Origin: Dimargaris cristalligena
Taxonomy: Eukaryota > Kickxellomycota > Dimargaritomycetes > Dimargaritales > Dimargaritaceae
Length of the DNA: 64,000 nt
NCBI GenBank assembly: GCA_027576995.1
Contig: JANBQC010000013.1
Coordinates: forward strand, 1 to 64,000
Direction of reading: 5' to 3'
Part shown: piece by piece, positions 33,839 through 43,311 of the stretch
Numbering within the stretch: the stretch's first letter is position 1
How the letters are laid out: each line of letters opens with the position of its first letter
Made by a program: the position numbers and the translations under genes
The notes under the pieces: model-generated
The model's input: only the letters and a program-made list of their open reading frames with translations
What the model was told of the DNA's origin: nothing
Databases searched by the model: none

Positions 33839-36472
33839 ATGGCTGCGGCGAAACGCAAGCAGGTGAAAAACGCCTGCACCAACTGTCAAAAGGCCTGTAA
33901 AAAATGTGACGACGCTCGGCCCTGCCAGCGGTGCGTCAAGTACGGCCTAGAAGATTCGTGCCACAACTCGGCCCGCAAGGAGCGCAAGAAGGGCATTAAG
34001 CGGGGTCCTTATAAGCGGCGTCAGACTCGGTCCGCCACGGAAGCCCACCGAAGGGCCAGTATCTCGAGCGATAATACCGTTGGTTCCTCCACAACAGGCC
34101 ACCCTTCCTTGACGGACCTGGTGACCCCCCAGACTTCTCCGTCGAGCTATCCCTATGACGGCATGGCCGCGGTAGCGGCAGCAGCAGCAGCATCAGCGGA
34201 GGGCGGCGGCGGTGGTGGTCCATCCTATTCGGCCCGTCAGCAGCCCACTCAACCAATGGGCTACGCCGCGGCGCATCCCCATCTAGCCCCGCTCTATCCC
34301 CCGCCGATTGAAGTACCCGGCGTATATCCCACCGGCCGTTCCTCCACAGGGATGCCTACGCCCGTCGCTGAGATCCCCGAGGATCCGCTGTCAGCCCATC
34401 CCTCAGCCGGAGGCGGCACTAGCGAATCTAAACTGAGCATTCTGTCCGAACTCTGCAGTGCGGTTCTTGATACCCGCCCCGAACCTGTGCCCGTCGTGCC
34501 ATCCAATCGGGCTTCCCCCGAGGCCGTAGCCGCTGTGGCTCAACTGCGCCCCGGAACGCGGCCCTCGTCGCCAACCCACCGGCTAACCTCCCAGCTGTAC
34601 GATGTACATATTCAAAGTCCCCTGTATCCGTCCAATACCACTCTACCTCGGGTTGTGCCCTCGACTTCGTCCGTACGATCCTCGGTGGACCCGGGTTCGC
34701 CGAGTATTGCCGCTGCTCACCATCAGTATCCCCTCCACGCCCACCGGCAACATGCCCCAGCCGGGCGTTCTTTAGGTCTGGCCTCATCGTCTTCCCGACT
34801 GGCCCGGCGCCGGTCCCATACTGTGGGGGGAAGCCAGCGAAGCCCCAACTGGCCCCCCTGTCGGGAAGGCGCTGCCCCACCTCTACCCACTTCCCCGCAC
34901 TACCACTACCCCCCGGGTGAAGGTACCAGTGGAAGTCCCGGTGGTCCCGTTCGTCGTCAGTCCGGTCTCCGCTCCACCCGATCCACTTCGTCCATGCGCC
35001 TTTCTCCCCCGGATCAAAACCGGATGGCCATATCCCCGAGTCCACCCCCGCCTCTTCCACCATTGCCCCGGATTATCATGACCAGTCGTGCCGATCGCCA
35101 GTTGCCCCCTGAACTTCCCCCACTTTCCCCTGCGGCCACTCCCTTGACCTCGACCGACCGCCGGCCTTCCCCGATTTTATCCGTAGAACCCAGCCATAAA
35201 CGCCGTCGGTCATTTTCGGCCCATACCCAGCCTTCCGCCGACCCAGCAACACCAACAACGACAACGACGGCGGCGGCGGGTGCTTCCCCTCGGCTGACCC
35301 GTTTCTCCGACCCTAATCTTCGCGCCTCATCGACCTTTTACGCTACCATCACCCACGGGACGGAAACCAGTCGGCCCGGGTGTAGCAGTGGTCCGGCGGG
35401 CTCCTACCAGCGTGCGGATCCGTTTTACCCCCATAAGGTTCAGCTACCGTCGCCATTACCCACCCCGGTAACGGGCGTATTCAGTAGTGAAAAACCGCAC
35501 CCTTTGCGGTTAGCCGATTACCGAGCCGACATTCCGCCCCCGCCCCCCGATGTGGCCACCCTGGCTCCCTTATCCCCTCAAACCCCCGCGTCGACCGATT
35601 TTCAATTACCGCCCTTGAAAGACCCCGAAGGAGCCACTGCCGGCGGCGGGAGCACCCTCCACCATCGTAAACTAACTCCGTCTTCAACGGTGATGACCCC
35701 TGATACAAACGATATGCGACTGGAGGATCGGTCCCAGGCCGCCATCGCTTCATTCAACCAAAAATTCCCACCTCCCTCGCGGTCGAGTTTGGGCTTAGGG
35801 CTTGGCTCGAGAACTATTTCTTCTACTTCTAGTACTACCACTACTACTACTTCTCCGACACTGGCCGATACTACACTGCGGGAAGATTTCAGCCACCGTC
35901 GCAGTGCGTTTACCCCCACTTTCTCGGCGTCCGGTTTCCCAATCGATCATCCGTTCCACCACTCGGGAACTAAATTACCCCCACCTCCGGTACCCCAACT
36001 ACCCTCGCAGCACCGGTCATTTCCGGAATTGGGTCGATCAGCGGCGTCTGGCCAACCCGAGGGACTAACTTCCTCCCCGCTTCCCCCACCTCCCTTACCG
36101 GCTTTCCGACTCCAACAACGTCACCGGAACTTTACCGCGCCCGATTCCACGCGACCGACGCTGCCGCATCTTCCCCACCCCCTTCAGCAGGGAAATTCAG
36201 GAGGCACGCTGGGCGGAGGGGGTGGTAGTGGTAGTCCTCCTCCCGCCACGGCTCTATCCTGCCCTAATACCCCTTATGATCGTATCCACCACCAGGTATT
36301 TGCGAACGAGAGTGGTAGAACGGGGGGAGTTGAAGCATTAGACCAGAACCCTACCACTGCTGGTCACGATGAACCACCAGCTGGTCCCGATTCTACCGAT
36401 GGCCAGTGGTCAGCGGTACCTACCGGGGCTGCTCCCCATTCCTCCTCCTCTCGGGTTGTGTCGCCCATGTAA
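33839..36472 (+). CDS. Zn2Cys6 (GAL4-type) transcription factor
   Basis: A single exon of 877 aa, starting MAAAKRKQVKNACTNCQKAC. The ATG at 33839 is the first in frame and lies 12 codons before the zinc cluster. Cysteines C13, C16, C23, C29, C32 and C41 fit CX2CX6CX5CX2CX8C, the binuclear zinc cluster that binds DNA. A basic stretch follows directly (RKERKKGIKRGPYKRRQ), the usual linker or nuclear-localisation region. An additional cysteine, C20, sits inside the cluster. The remaining 800 residues are Pro/Ser/Thr/Gly-rich and low in complexity (runs of Ala, Gly and Thr), consistent with a disordered regulatory region. No fungal-specific middle homology domain is seen. Target genes cannot be inferred. 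The preceding 7 kb without genes may be its regulatory region. Confidence 0.9.
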   Translation: MAAAKRKQVKNACTNCQKACKKCDDARPCQRCVKYGLEDSCHNSARKERKKGIKRGPYKRRQTRSATEAHRRASISSDNTVGSSTTGHPSLTDLVTPQTSPSSYPYDGMAAVAAAAAASAEGGGGGGPSYSARQQPTQPMGYAAAHPHLAPLYPPPIEVPGVYPTGRSSTGMPTPVAEIPEDPLSAHPSAGGGTSESKLSILSELCSAVLDTRPEPVPVVPSNRASPEAVAAVAQLRPGTRPSSPTHRLTSQLYDVHIQSPLYPSNTTLPRVVPSTSSVRSSVDPGSPSIAAAHHQYPLHAHRQHAPAGRSLGLASSSSRLARRRSHTVGGSQRSPNWPPCREGAAPPLPTSPHYHYPPGEGTSGSPGGPVRRQSGLRSTRSTSSMRLSPPDQNRMAISPSPPPPLPPLPRIIMTSRADRQLPPELPPLSPAATPLTSTDRRPSPILSVEPSHKRRRSFSAHTQPSADPATPTTTTTAAAGASPRLTRFSDPNLRASSTFYATITHGTETSRPGCSSGPAGSYQRADPFYPHKVQLPSPLPTPVTGVFSSEKPHPLRLADYRADIPPPPPDVATLAPLSPQTPASTDFQLPPLKDPEGATAGGGSTLHHRKLTPSSTVMTPDTNDMRLEDRSQAAIASFNQKFPPPSRSSLGLGLGSRTISSTSSTTTTTTSPTLADTTLREDFSHRRSAFTPTFSASGFPIDHPFHHSGTKLPPPPVPQLPSQHRSFPELGRSAASGQPEGLTSSPLPPPPLPAFRLQQRHRNFTAPDSTRPTLPHLPHPLQQGNSGGTLGGGGGSGSPPPATALSCPNTPYDRIHHQVFANESGRTGGVEALDQNPTTAGHDEPPAGPDSTDGQWSAVPTGAAPHSSSSRVVSPM

Positions 36473-37010
36473 ATCCACCTAAGCTACCTTTCTGTTCAAC
36501 CCCTTTCCAAGCGGTACTAGGTATATCATTCCGTAGATGGAAGGTAGAAATCCTTCGTTACCGCTAAAACCGGTGATGTAGGGTGGTTTTACCTGTCCTA
36601 TTATCCACTGTCGCCATGTGAATAATACTCGGGGCTTGATATTGAAACTCATTTCTAGTACGTACAAATGAATATTTTATGTGATGTTAGTCCCTTCTTT
36701 GTTCAGTGTGGTTCATTGACTTTTGTAGGTTATGTTATTCCGGTTCGCTGCATGATTATTGATTGGCTCCATTTTAGTCATTCTGACACATCTTTTTTCA
36801 GGGCTGTAAATATGTATATATAAGGTGTTTTATGTTCAAAAGTATCAATAAATAAATGACTTGAAATGATGTAAAATGATTAATAATAGGGTAGCCTAGT
36901 TATTTGTTGAATACAGTGTTGATTATCTTTTCGAAACATCCGGCGAATAAGGAAGAACTTTAGATCCGCTAAAACCCAAGATGGTCGATGGGACTGCTAC
37001 GACGCTATTA
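36473..37010. other. Convergent 3' spacer (Zn2Cys6 / GAD)
   Basis: A tail-to-tail spacer, AT-rich, with AATAAATAAATGA near 36847-36859 as a candidate plus-strand polyadenylation signal. Nothing else is recognised. Confidence 0.45.
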
Positions 37011-38936
37011 TTAGCATTGGGCCGAGAAGGTATGCTGACGCGAAGGTGCCTTGATGCCTTTTTCCTCGTCCCCTTTCTTGGTACTCTGCTGAGCCTTTTT
37101 CCAGCCGTGCTCTCCGGTGGCGTAAAGGTTCTCCCGGGCCCATAGGAAGGCCTTCTTCCATTGCTGGCGGGCGCGCTGGTTGGGCGAATCCCGACCGGAA
37201 GTGGGTGACGCACCGGTACTATTCCCGGCATCCGACCCATGGTCACTCGGGGTGGAACTTGCGGGGGACAACGGTTTGCCATCGGCCGAGAAGAAGCGGG
37301 GATTTTGGGAGTGGGGCATGATCCCCGACACCAGAGGGTCTTTACTGAGCATAATGGAACTGGCCAGGCCGTTCGTATTGGTCAGGATATTCAGGGCCCA
37401 AATGGTATCATGGACGAACCGGTCCACCATATCCTCGCTCATGCCTTCGCGTACCACGACGCGGAGAATTTGGATGGTTTCGCAGCTGGGAGGCAGCTCA
37501 TAATTGGGCACAATCCAGCCCTTCACGCGCAGCAGGAGACTGAGTGAGGCCTGTGTGATGTGCGGGTAGGAATCCTGGAATTCGGGCGTAAAGCGGTAGG
37601 TCACCACCGGGATACCGGCGTTGTAGTACTCCAGTTCGGCTTCGGCGCTGTCCACCTTGGTGGAGATGGTCTGGAACACGTCGTCCGGCTTCTGGATGGG
37701 AATGGTGGTGGTTCGTTTAGCGCCGGGAGACTTACTTTGGGTTTCGACTAACAGCGAATGGTAGGTCTGGCCCCGGGGACGGTGGATATCGGAAAGAAGT
37801 TCAAAAGCCCCCGTAGCCTCTAGCGAACGGGACAGCAACCGGGCATTTGACAGGCTGTTGCTATGGATGCGCTTGAAACCCTCGCGGCCCAGGCGGATAA
37901 AGTTGTAATACTGGGTGATCACGAAGCACGACGGACGGGAGAAGTTAAGGGTGTAGGTTTCTTCCTCGCCCCCTAAGTAATGTAAGTTGAAAATCAAGTC
38001 CTGGGGCAGGTGCACCTGGTCGCGCCACATCACCCAGCCGATACCCGGGTACGATAGACCGAATTTGTGGCCCGAGGCGTTGATACTCACGACACGGGGG
38101 ACTTCGAAGGACCATTTCAGGTCCGGGTACAGGAAGGGGGCGACAAAAGCACCGGAGGCCCCGTCGACGTGGATGGGAATGTCCAAACCGGTACGCTCTT
38201 GGAGGGCGTCCAGCATCTGGGCGATTTCCCACACGGGCTCATAGTGGCCGGTGTAGGTGGAGCCCAGGATGATGTACATGCCAATGGTGTTTTCGTCGCA
38301 TTGGCGGATGGCTTCCTCGGGGTCCATGGTGAACTGGGTCTCGCTCTTCACGGGAATCAAGCGGGCCTCGACATCAAAATAACGGGCGAATTTTTCCAGT
38401 GCTACTTGGGCGTTGGCGCCAAGAATGATGTTGGGCTTGGAGGTATCCTTACCCAGCTCCTGGCGCTTCTCCCGCCAGCGCCACTTCATGGCCAACCCCC
38501 CGAGCATGACGGCCTCCGAGGACCCGCCGGTAGCGGTACCCACGGCCTTACCCCCCTTGGGGGCTTTCCATAAATCCGCCAGATACGACACACAGCGACC
38601 GTGCACGAGCTGGGCGGCGGGGTACTCGTCCTGGTCGGCGAAGTTCTTATTGATGTTCTCCATGATCAGCTTGTCGGCCTGGGGTTCCATCCAAGTAGTG
38701 ACAAACGTGGCGCAGTTCATGAGGGGCTTGCCGTCGAACTCCAGTTCGTCGTGCACCAGCTGGTAAGTCACGTCGGCGGGGGAGGATTTTTCGGGGAAGC
38801 TGAATTTGGGCACATCGGCCACGGCGTAGCGCGAACCGTAGGCGAGGGAGTGCATCTCGGGGTCGGGGCGGAAGGTGAACTTGCCCTGTCTGGCCAACTC
38901 CATAATCTTTTCGGCGTCGACTTGCTGGATAAGCAT
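37011..38936 (-). CDS. Glutamate decarboxylase (PLP-dependent)
   Basis: A single exon of 641 aa from MLIQQVDAEKIMELARQGKF. GAD converts glutamate to GABA and CO2 and feeds the GABA shunt in the cytosol. Group II decarboxylase landmarks are clear: TFVTTWMEPQADKLIMENIN and DQDEYPAAQ near the N-terminus; GSSEAVMLGGLAMKWRWR; HVDGASGAFVAPF with the PLP-contacting Asp; and SINASGHKFGLSYPGIGWV, where the Lys of SGHKFG forms the Schiff base. The frame stays open about 80 codons upstream of this ATG, but that part does not resemble GAD. After the catalytic core there is a long extension, Ser/Pro-rich and then basic and aromatic (RQQWKKAFLWARENLYATG), which resembles a calmodulin-binding helix. That binding is inference. 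Confidence 0.95.
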   Translation of the reverse strand: MLIQQVDAEKIMELARQGKFTFRPDPEMHSLAYGSRYAVADVPKFSFPEKSSPADVTYQLVHDELEFDGKPLMNCATFVTTWMEPQADKLIMENINKNFADQDEYPAAQLVHGRCVSYLADLWKAPKGGKAVGTATGGSSEAVMLGGLAMKWRWREKRQELGKDTSKPNIILGANAQVALEKFARYFDVEARLIPVKSETQFTMDPEEAIRQCDENTIGMYIILGSTYTGHYEPVWEIAQMLDALQERTGLDIPIHVDGASGAFVAPFLYPDLKWSFEVPRVVSINASGHKFGLSYPGIGWVMWRDQVHLPQDLIFNLHYLGGEEETYTLNFSRPSCFVITQYYNFIRLGREGFKRIHSNSLSNARLLSRSLEATGAFELLSDIHRPRGQTYHSLLVETQSKSPGAKRTTTIPIQKPDDVFQTISTKVDSAEAELEYYNAGIPVVTYRFTPEFQDSYPHITQASLSLLLRVKGWIVPNYELPPSCETIQILRVVVREGMSEDMVDRFVHDTIWALNILTNTNGLASSIMLSKDPLVSGIMPHSQNPRFFSADGKPLSPASSTPSDHGSDAGNSTGASPTSGRDSPNQRARQQWKKAFLWARENLYATGEHGWKKAQQSTKKGDEEKGIKAPSRQHTFSAQC

Positions 38937-40670
38937 ATTGATGAAGGTGCCGGATAACGGAGAGAGAGAATAATAGATGAGGTAGTGTACAGGTAAGGGT
39001 TTCGGTAAGCGAAACTTATAATCAATCACCTGGTATAAAAAAATGTGCGTTGTAGAGGAGAGGGGAGTGGAGAGTCTAAGTGGAGTGATGACCATTGCCG
39101 GTATATTTATACCACTACCCATTGCCGGCCATACCCCCAAGTCAATGACATGTATTTTGCTCCACGGCACAGGCACTTCCTAAAGGTTAAGCCGGCTACA
39201 GGGGTAGGAGGGGTGTCTTAAAACCGAGGGATGTACACCATCCGTAATATCTGCCACCGTCTGCTTGGCCTTCCCACACACTCCTCTTTACTTTCAGAGG
39301 GCTTAAAATACGATTAGAAAATAATAGTCAATGGCCGTTCAACCAGGGGATATATATTTCTCCGGCTGGGCCTTTTGGGCTGATGCATTTCACAGCCGGG
39401 ATGGGAACCGCGCAGAGAATGGCGCATCTGAGAGGATAAGCCAGGGATGTGTGCAGACGGAAAGTGTCTAGCGGTGGGTGTGAGACCTTTCGGCTTAAAA
39501 TCGGCACTGAGGGGCCATACAACTTGGCCCCTGGAGCAGGTTAACTATTCGCTTGCGGAGAACGAATAACACGTTGGCCATCTCTAAAATAGGGATGTAT
39601 ATATATATATATATAAAGTCCATGTTGTGATTACCTGGGGTGTAGGGGCAGGGTATGTCTGGGTCTTACCAACTGGACGCCATTATTCTTAACTCTAATT
39701 TCACTAGTTGGGCCGACTAAACGGCCTATCTGGAGTGCTTATACTTAATACTTAACCGATCCAGCATCCTAAGTCGATGGTATACGTGCCGTCTATACTA
39801 GTCTCGCGGTAGAATGCTACCATTTCGTAACAAGACATCCAGAGCACTGATGTGCAGGAAAGTAGCGTCGCTGTTATTAGCCAGGCCTTACGTAATGGGG
39901 ACCATCAAAATTGCAACAGTCTAAAATCACAAGGCGGGGGTTCAATATGTATTTAGAGCTTTATCTGTATTCCCGTTTGGATATGCTCATTGCTGGTAAG
40001 CACCGCTACAGTTCAGGCTATTTAGCCTTCCCAAGCTATTTGTGGAATTCCGACAGGAAACTGGATCCATCCACGCTTAGCACCGTCCTATCTAGCAGTG
40101 AGGAAGGCTGTAGGGAAACTGCCTCCGTACACCAGCTTAAGCCGGAGAATGTGACATCACTCACTTGGGTTTAGCTGCAGCTGGCCGAAGGGAAAAACCT
40201 TGAAGTCTTTGGGAAAAACATGTTCGATTCGTTAAGTGAAAGAGGGATATACCTGGCAGGCTAGTACTACCCTATAGCAATACCCTCTTATCTTTCTTGG
40301 GGGATACACCAATGGTGCTGCTGTTTTGGTATAGATAGGCGATTATTTTAGTGACTGAGGGTTATAGTATATATATCTAATGCCGGTTGTTAATTTATTG
40401 GGAAGATTTTAACAGTTTGGGGGGGGGGAGTCTTGCCACTAAATACGCCAGGCCAGTCTGGGGTTGGGCCCAACGGAGTGGATAGCTCCCCCATTCGGTT
40501 GTGGCTGTCAACCGGACTTCCTAGTCCAATCGGCGCAATCTAGTGGATACAATTTTCTAAGTGTTTTGATTAGTAGATTCACTCGCCTAGTTCATTGTTC
40601 CCCAATGAAGTTTATTAATTCCAGCTAACGACAAATTCCCTTTTAATCCCTACCCAAGTGAATCCCCCCA
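38937..40670. other. Divergent spacer (GAD / heme lyase)
   Basis: It holds the promoters of two divergent genes. An (AT)n tract lies at 39599-39616 and a run of about ten G near 40420-40429. The open reading frame upstream of GAD (to 39176) is judged non-coding. No RNA gene was recognised. Confidence 0.4.
39599..39616. repeat. (AT)n microsatellite
   Basis: About nine TA units in the divergent spacer between GAD and the heme lyase gene. Confidence 0.8.
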
Positions 40671-42360
40671 ATGGTCGAATCCACGCCCCCTCCTTCAGCT
40701 GCCCAAAAGGATTCGAAGGAATCCACGGCTCCTCCTCCGGTTGCCCAAGACGAGCCCAAATGTCCTGTCAACCACGACGCTTTCCCCAAGGAACTTTTGC
40801 CAGGTAGGACTCCCCACCCCTCAATGCCTTCTACCTAGGGTCTCTTTATTTTACCGTTGCAGCCAGACGAACCCCATTCCTTTGTTCTAGCCCGGGGCCT
40901 CGTTTAGGCATGTCCGGTTTTAGTACTAGCCAATGGGTGATTGGCCCTTTCAGAAAACCCGCTAATCCATTTCCACTATGAACAACTGTCGATTTTTGGA
41001 AATAGACCAGACCGCCTCAGCAGATAGTCGCTGTCCCGTAAACCATGATGCCGAGCCGAGCCCAGCACCAGAAAGTAAGTGGCTTCTACTGGCACATATA
41101 TAGTATCCCACCCAATAACCTTCAGCTTTAAGCTGGAGTTGACCGGCCTGATTGTATCAATTCCCATTTTTGCAATACCCACCAATCTTCAATAAGGGTT
41201 ATACTGGTATACTAAATATATANNNNNNNNNNCTACACACACATCTAAAAAATTCGGTATAAAGTGATATTAAAAATATACATATATATATATATATATA
41301 TTACGACGCTGTATATATGCTTTTAACAGAGGTCAACCCATTGAATATGATGCCCGAGATGTCCCAAGAGCGGCAGTCAGGGCAAAGTAAACTGCTTTCC
41401 CAAGAACGTATCAAATCCACTATACCTCGGGCCTCCAAAGATGCGACCCCTAGTTCCCACTCGGCCCCGAACGAATCCGTCCCAAAGGCCGCGGCATCGA
41501 CTGCGTATGACTCCGAAGACAGTGACAATTCAACATGGATGTACCCTTCCGAACAGCAGTTCTATAATGCCATGAAGCGCAAAAATTGGGAAGCCAAGGA
41601 GGAAGATATGGAGGCCGTAGTCTCCATTCACAACATCGTCAACGAGATGGCCTGGAGAAAGATTCTGAAATGGGAACAACACTATAAAGCGTACGTCTAT
41701 TCTCAACCATCTATCATCGTAGTACATCCGCGGCTTATCAGATATAATCTGTTACTATACCGTTTACCGTTGAACAGCACGTTACTAATTCATACATTTG
41801 TTTCCTCCTCTAAATATTTATTTTCTTCAAATTAGGCAATGCCCAACGCCAAAATTGGTTCGGTTTGAAGGCCGGCCCACCGACATTTCCCCAAAGGCCC
41901 GATTCCGGAATTTCATCGGGTAAGTACTATACTACTGAGGTTCATGTTTAATCGATATCCTCGCTTATCATGGCTAAGGTCGATGGCCAAAATAGCTCAC
42001 CTACAGTCGCTGGACGTACTTCTCATATTTATGTAGACCCACTTAGGCACTCACTAACACGTACGCCCTACCTTTTTGTATGGTGTTTCTATATTTAAAT
42101 TCTCGCGGATATTGTTGAATTCTAGATACAAACTACCGTTTGATCGGCACGATTGGGTGGTAGACCGGTGCGGGCAGGAGGTTACTTACATTATTGATTT
42201 CTATTCCGGCAGACCCAAAAAGCAACTAGCGAACCCCGAGTCCCCTGACACTCCTCTAGCTCTGATGACTGATATTCCTTCATTTTTTCTAGATGTGCGA
42301 CCCAAGTTAACCCCCCAGTCGTTTGTGGATCGGGTACGCCAATTATTCTCAAAAGAGTAG
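40671..42360 (+). CDS. HCCS: Holocytochrome c-type synthase (cytochrome c heme lyase)
   Basis: Five exons: 40671-40803, 41006-41074, 41330-41690, 41836-41919 and 42126-42360, in consistent phase and encoding 293 aa. The enzyme attaches heme to the CxxCH motif of apocytochrome c in the mitochondrial intermembrane space. Family-diagnostic stretches are [71 protein letters not shown] and FFLDVRPKL. The His in the IHN stretch corresponds to the known heme-ligand region. Cys-Pro heme-regulatory motifs occur three times: CPVNHDA in exon 1, CPVNHDA again in exon 2, and CPTP in exon 4. Exon 2 is only 69 bp and was placed by phase and homology. A 10-N gap lies in intron 2. The next gene, URI1, is on the same strand. 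Confidence 0.94.
41223..41232. other. Assembly gap (10 N)
   Basis: Ten N bases lie within the second intron of the heme lyase gene, beside AT-rich simple sequence (41255-41301). The true gap size is unknown, and a short exon could be hidden, although exons 2 and 3 join in phase without one. Confidence 1.
41282..41301. repeat. (AT)n microsatellite in heme lyase intron 2
   Basis: About ten AT units, 50 bp after the N gap. It probably caused the break in the assembly. Confidence 0.85.
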
Positions 42361-43311
42361 TTTATGGCCCTGATTTGGTGCCGTGAACCACCCTGGTGAA
42401 TTTTAGGAAAGCAATATATTGGTGTGTGTTTTTTTTTGGTTCAATATGGGTGAAATTCAAACCAGCTGTATAAGGTTTTACATAATACATGTATGTGTGA
42501 ATATATGTGAGAATACCTTTTAACCAGTAATATTGGCCTCATCCAATGGATTTTTCGTTATACAGCTTGAATGAACTTCTCCCATATGCATGATGTTGTT
42601 GGAGATTAATCCGGGGTGGACCAGGTGGGGAGATGTCGGTTCCCCTTAATTAGGAATATTTCATTCTTCTACTGTAGCAGGAGTAGGCCGGGGCGGCTGG
42701 GGTACGCGTCAAAATATGTAGCAGTGTGGTAGGTAATGCAAGTAAAAATAGCCAGGCTATTATTAGGAAATATGGGTATATCCTTGGCCAGTTTCTTATG
42801 ACTCGGTGGGCTAAACCTGGCTGGAGGATTTTGGCGTTTACGTATGTTCATGGAAATGGCACGCCTTCGTGGAGTTTAGCTATGCTAGTCCGGCAAACAC
42901 CGTGCATCCTTTATAGGAGTGTTTCAAACAAATGAAGTTCTATACCTATCAAACATTTCTCGAAGGTTATTTTCATCACATTATGGCTCCGTTGCCAGGT
43001 GACGGCCGTGCTTTAAAAAAACCATTTCCCGTGGGACATTATTCATTAAGTCAAACTCCCTCTCCTCTCAATAAAAATATGAAACCAGCGCTTCACAGAA
43101 TCGTCGGACTTTCCAACATAAAGCACAGAGATGAATCTGGACCCCATGCTGCACCAACTCTACTGTAAATAGTGCGCGGAAAAGGTAGAACCACCCCTTT
43201 GCCCCATTTGGCCTCACTGTTTCCTTACTTACCTGCCTAGCCCGCCATTTCCACACCTCTTTTTTCTTCTTTTCTGTAGTCTTACCCCATCCGTTTATTT
43301 AGTCCGTCGCC
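42361..43311. other. Spacer between heme lyase and URI1 genes
   Basis: It contains MITE-like copy 4 (42447-42584) and about 700 bp of unremarkable sequence. The last 100 bp before the URI1 ATG are pyrimidine-rich (TTTTTTCTTCTTTTC). Small frames here show no homology I recognise. Confidence 0.45.
42447..42584. mobile_element. MITE-like element, copy 4
   Basis: A 138 bp element from TGGGTGAAATTC to CTTCTCCCA, flanked by TA at 42445-42446 and 42585-42586. The inner inverted core CAGCTGTATAA (left) pairs with TTATACAGCT (right). The interior shares TTTTAACCAGTAAT, CCTCATCCAATGGA and TTTTTCGTTATAC with the other copies. It starts 87 bp after the heme lyase stop codon and may lie within that gene's 3' UTR. 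Confidence 0.88.

Noticed and set aside
34428..35063. 211-codon minus-strand frame within the Zn2Cys6 gene
   Set aside because: It is a shadow of the low-complexity Pro/Ser-rich coding region and has no motif of its own.
38937..39176. N-terminal extension of the GAD frame
   Set aside because: Open but AT-rich and unlike any GAD N-terminus; the ATG at 38936 gives a normal start.
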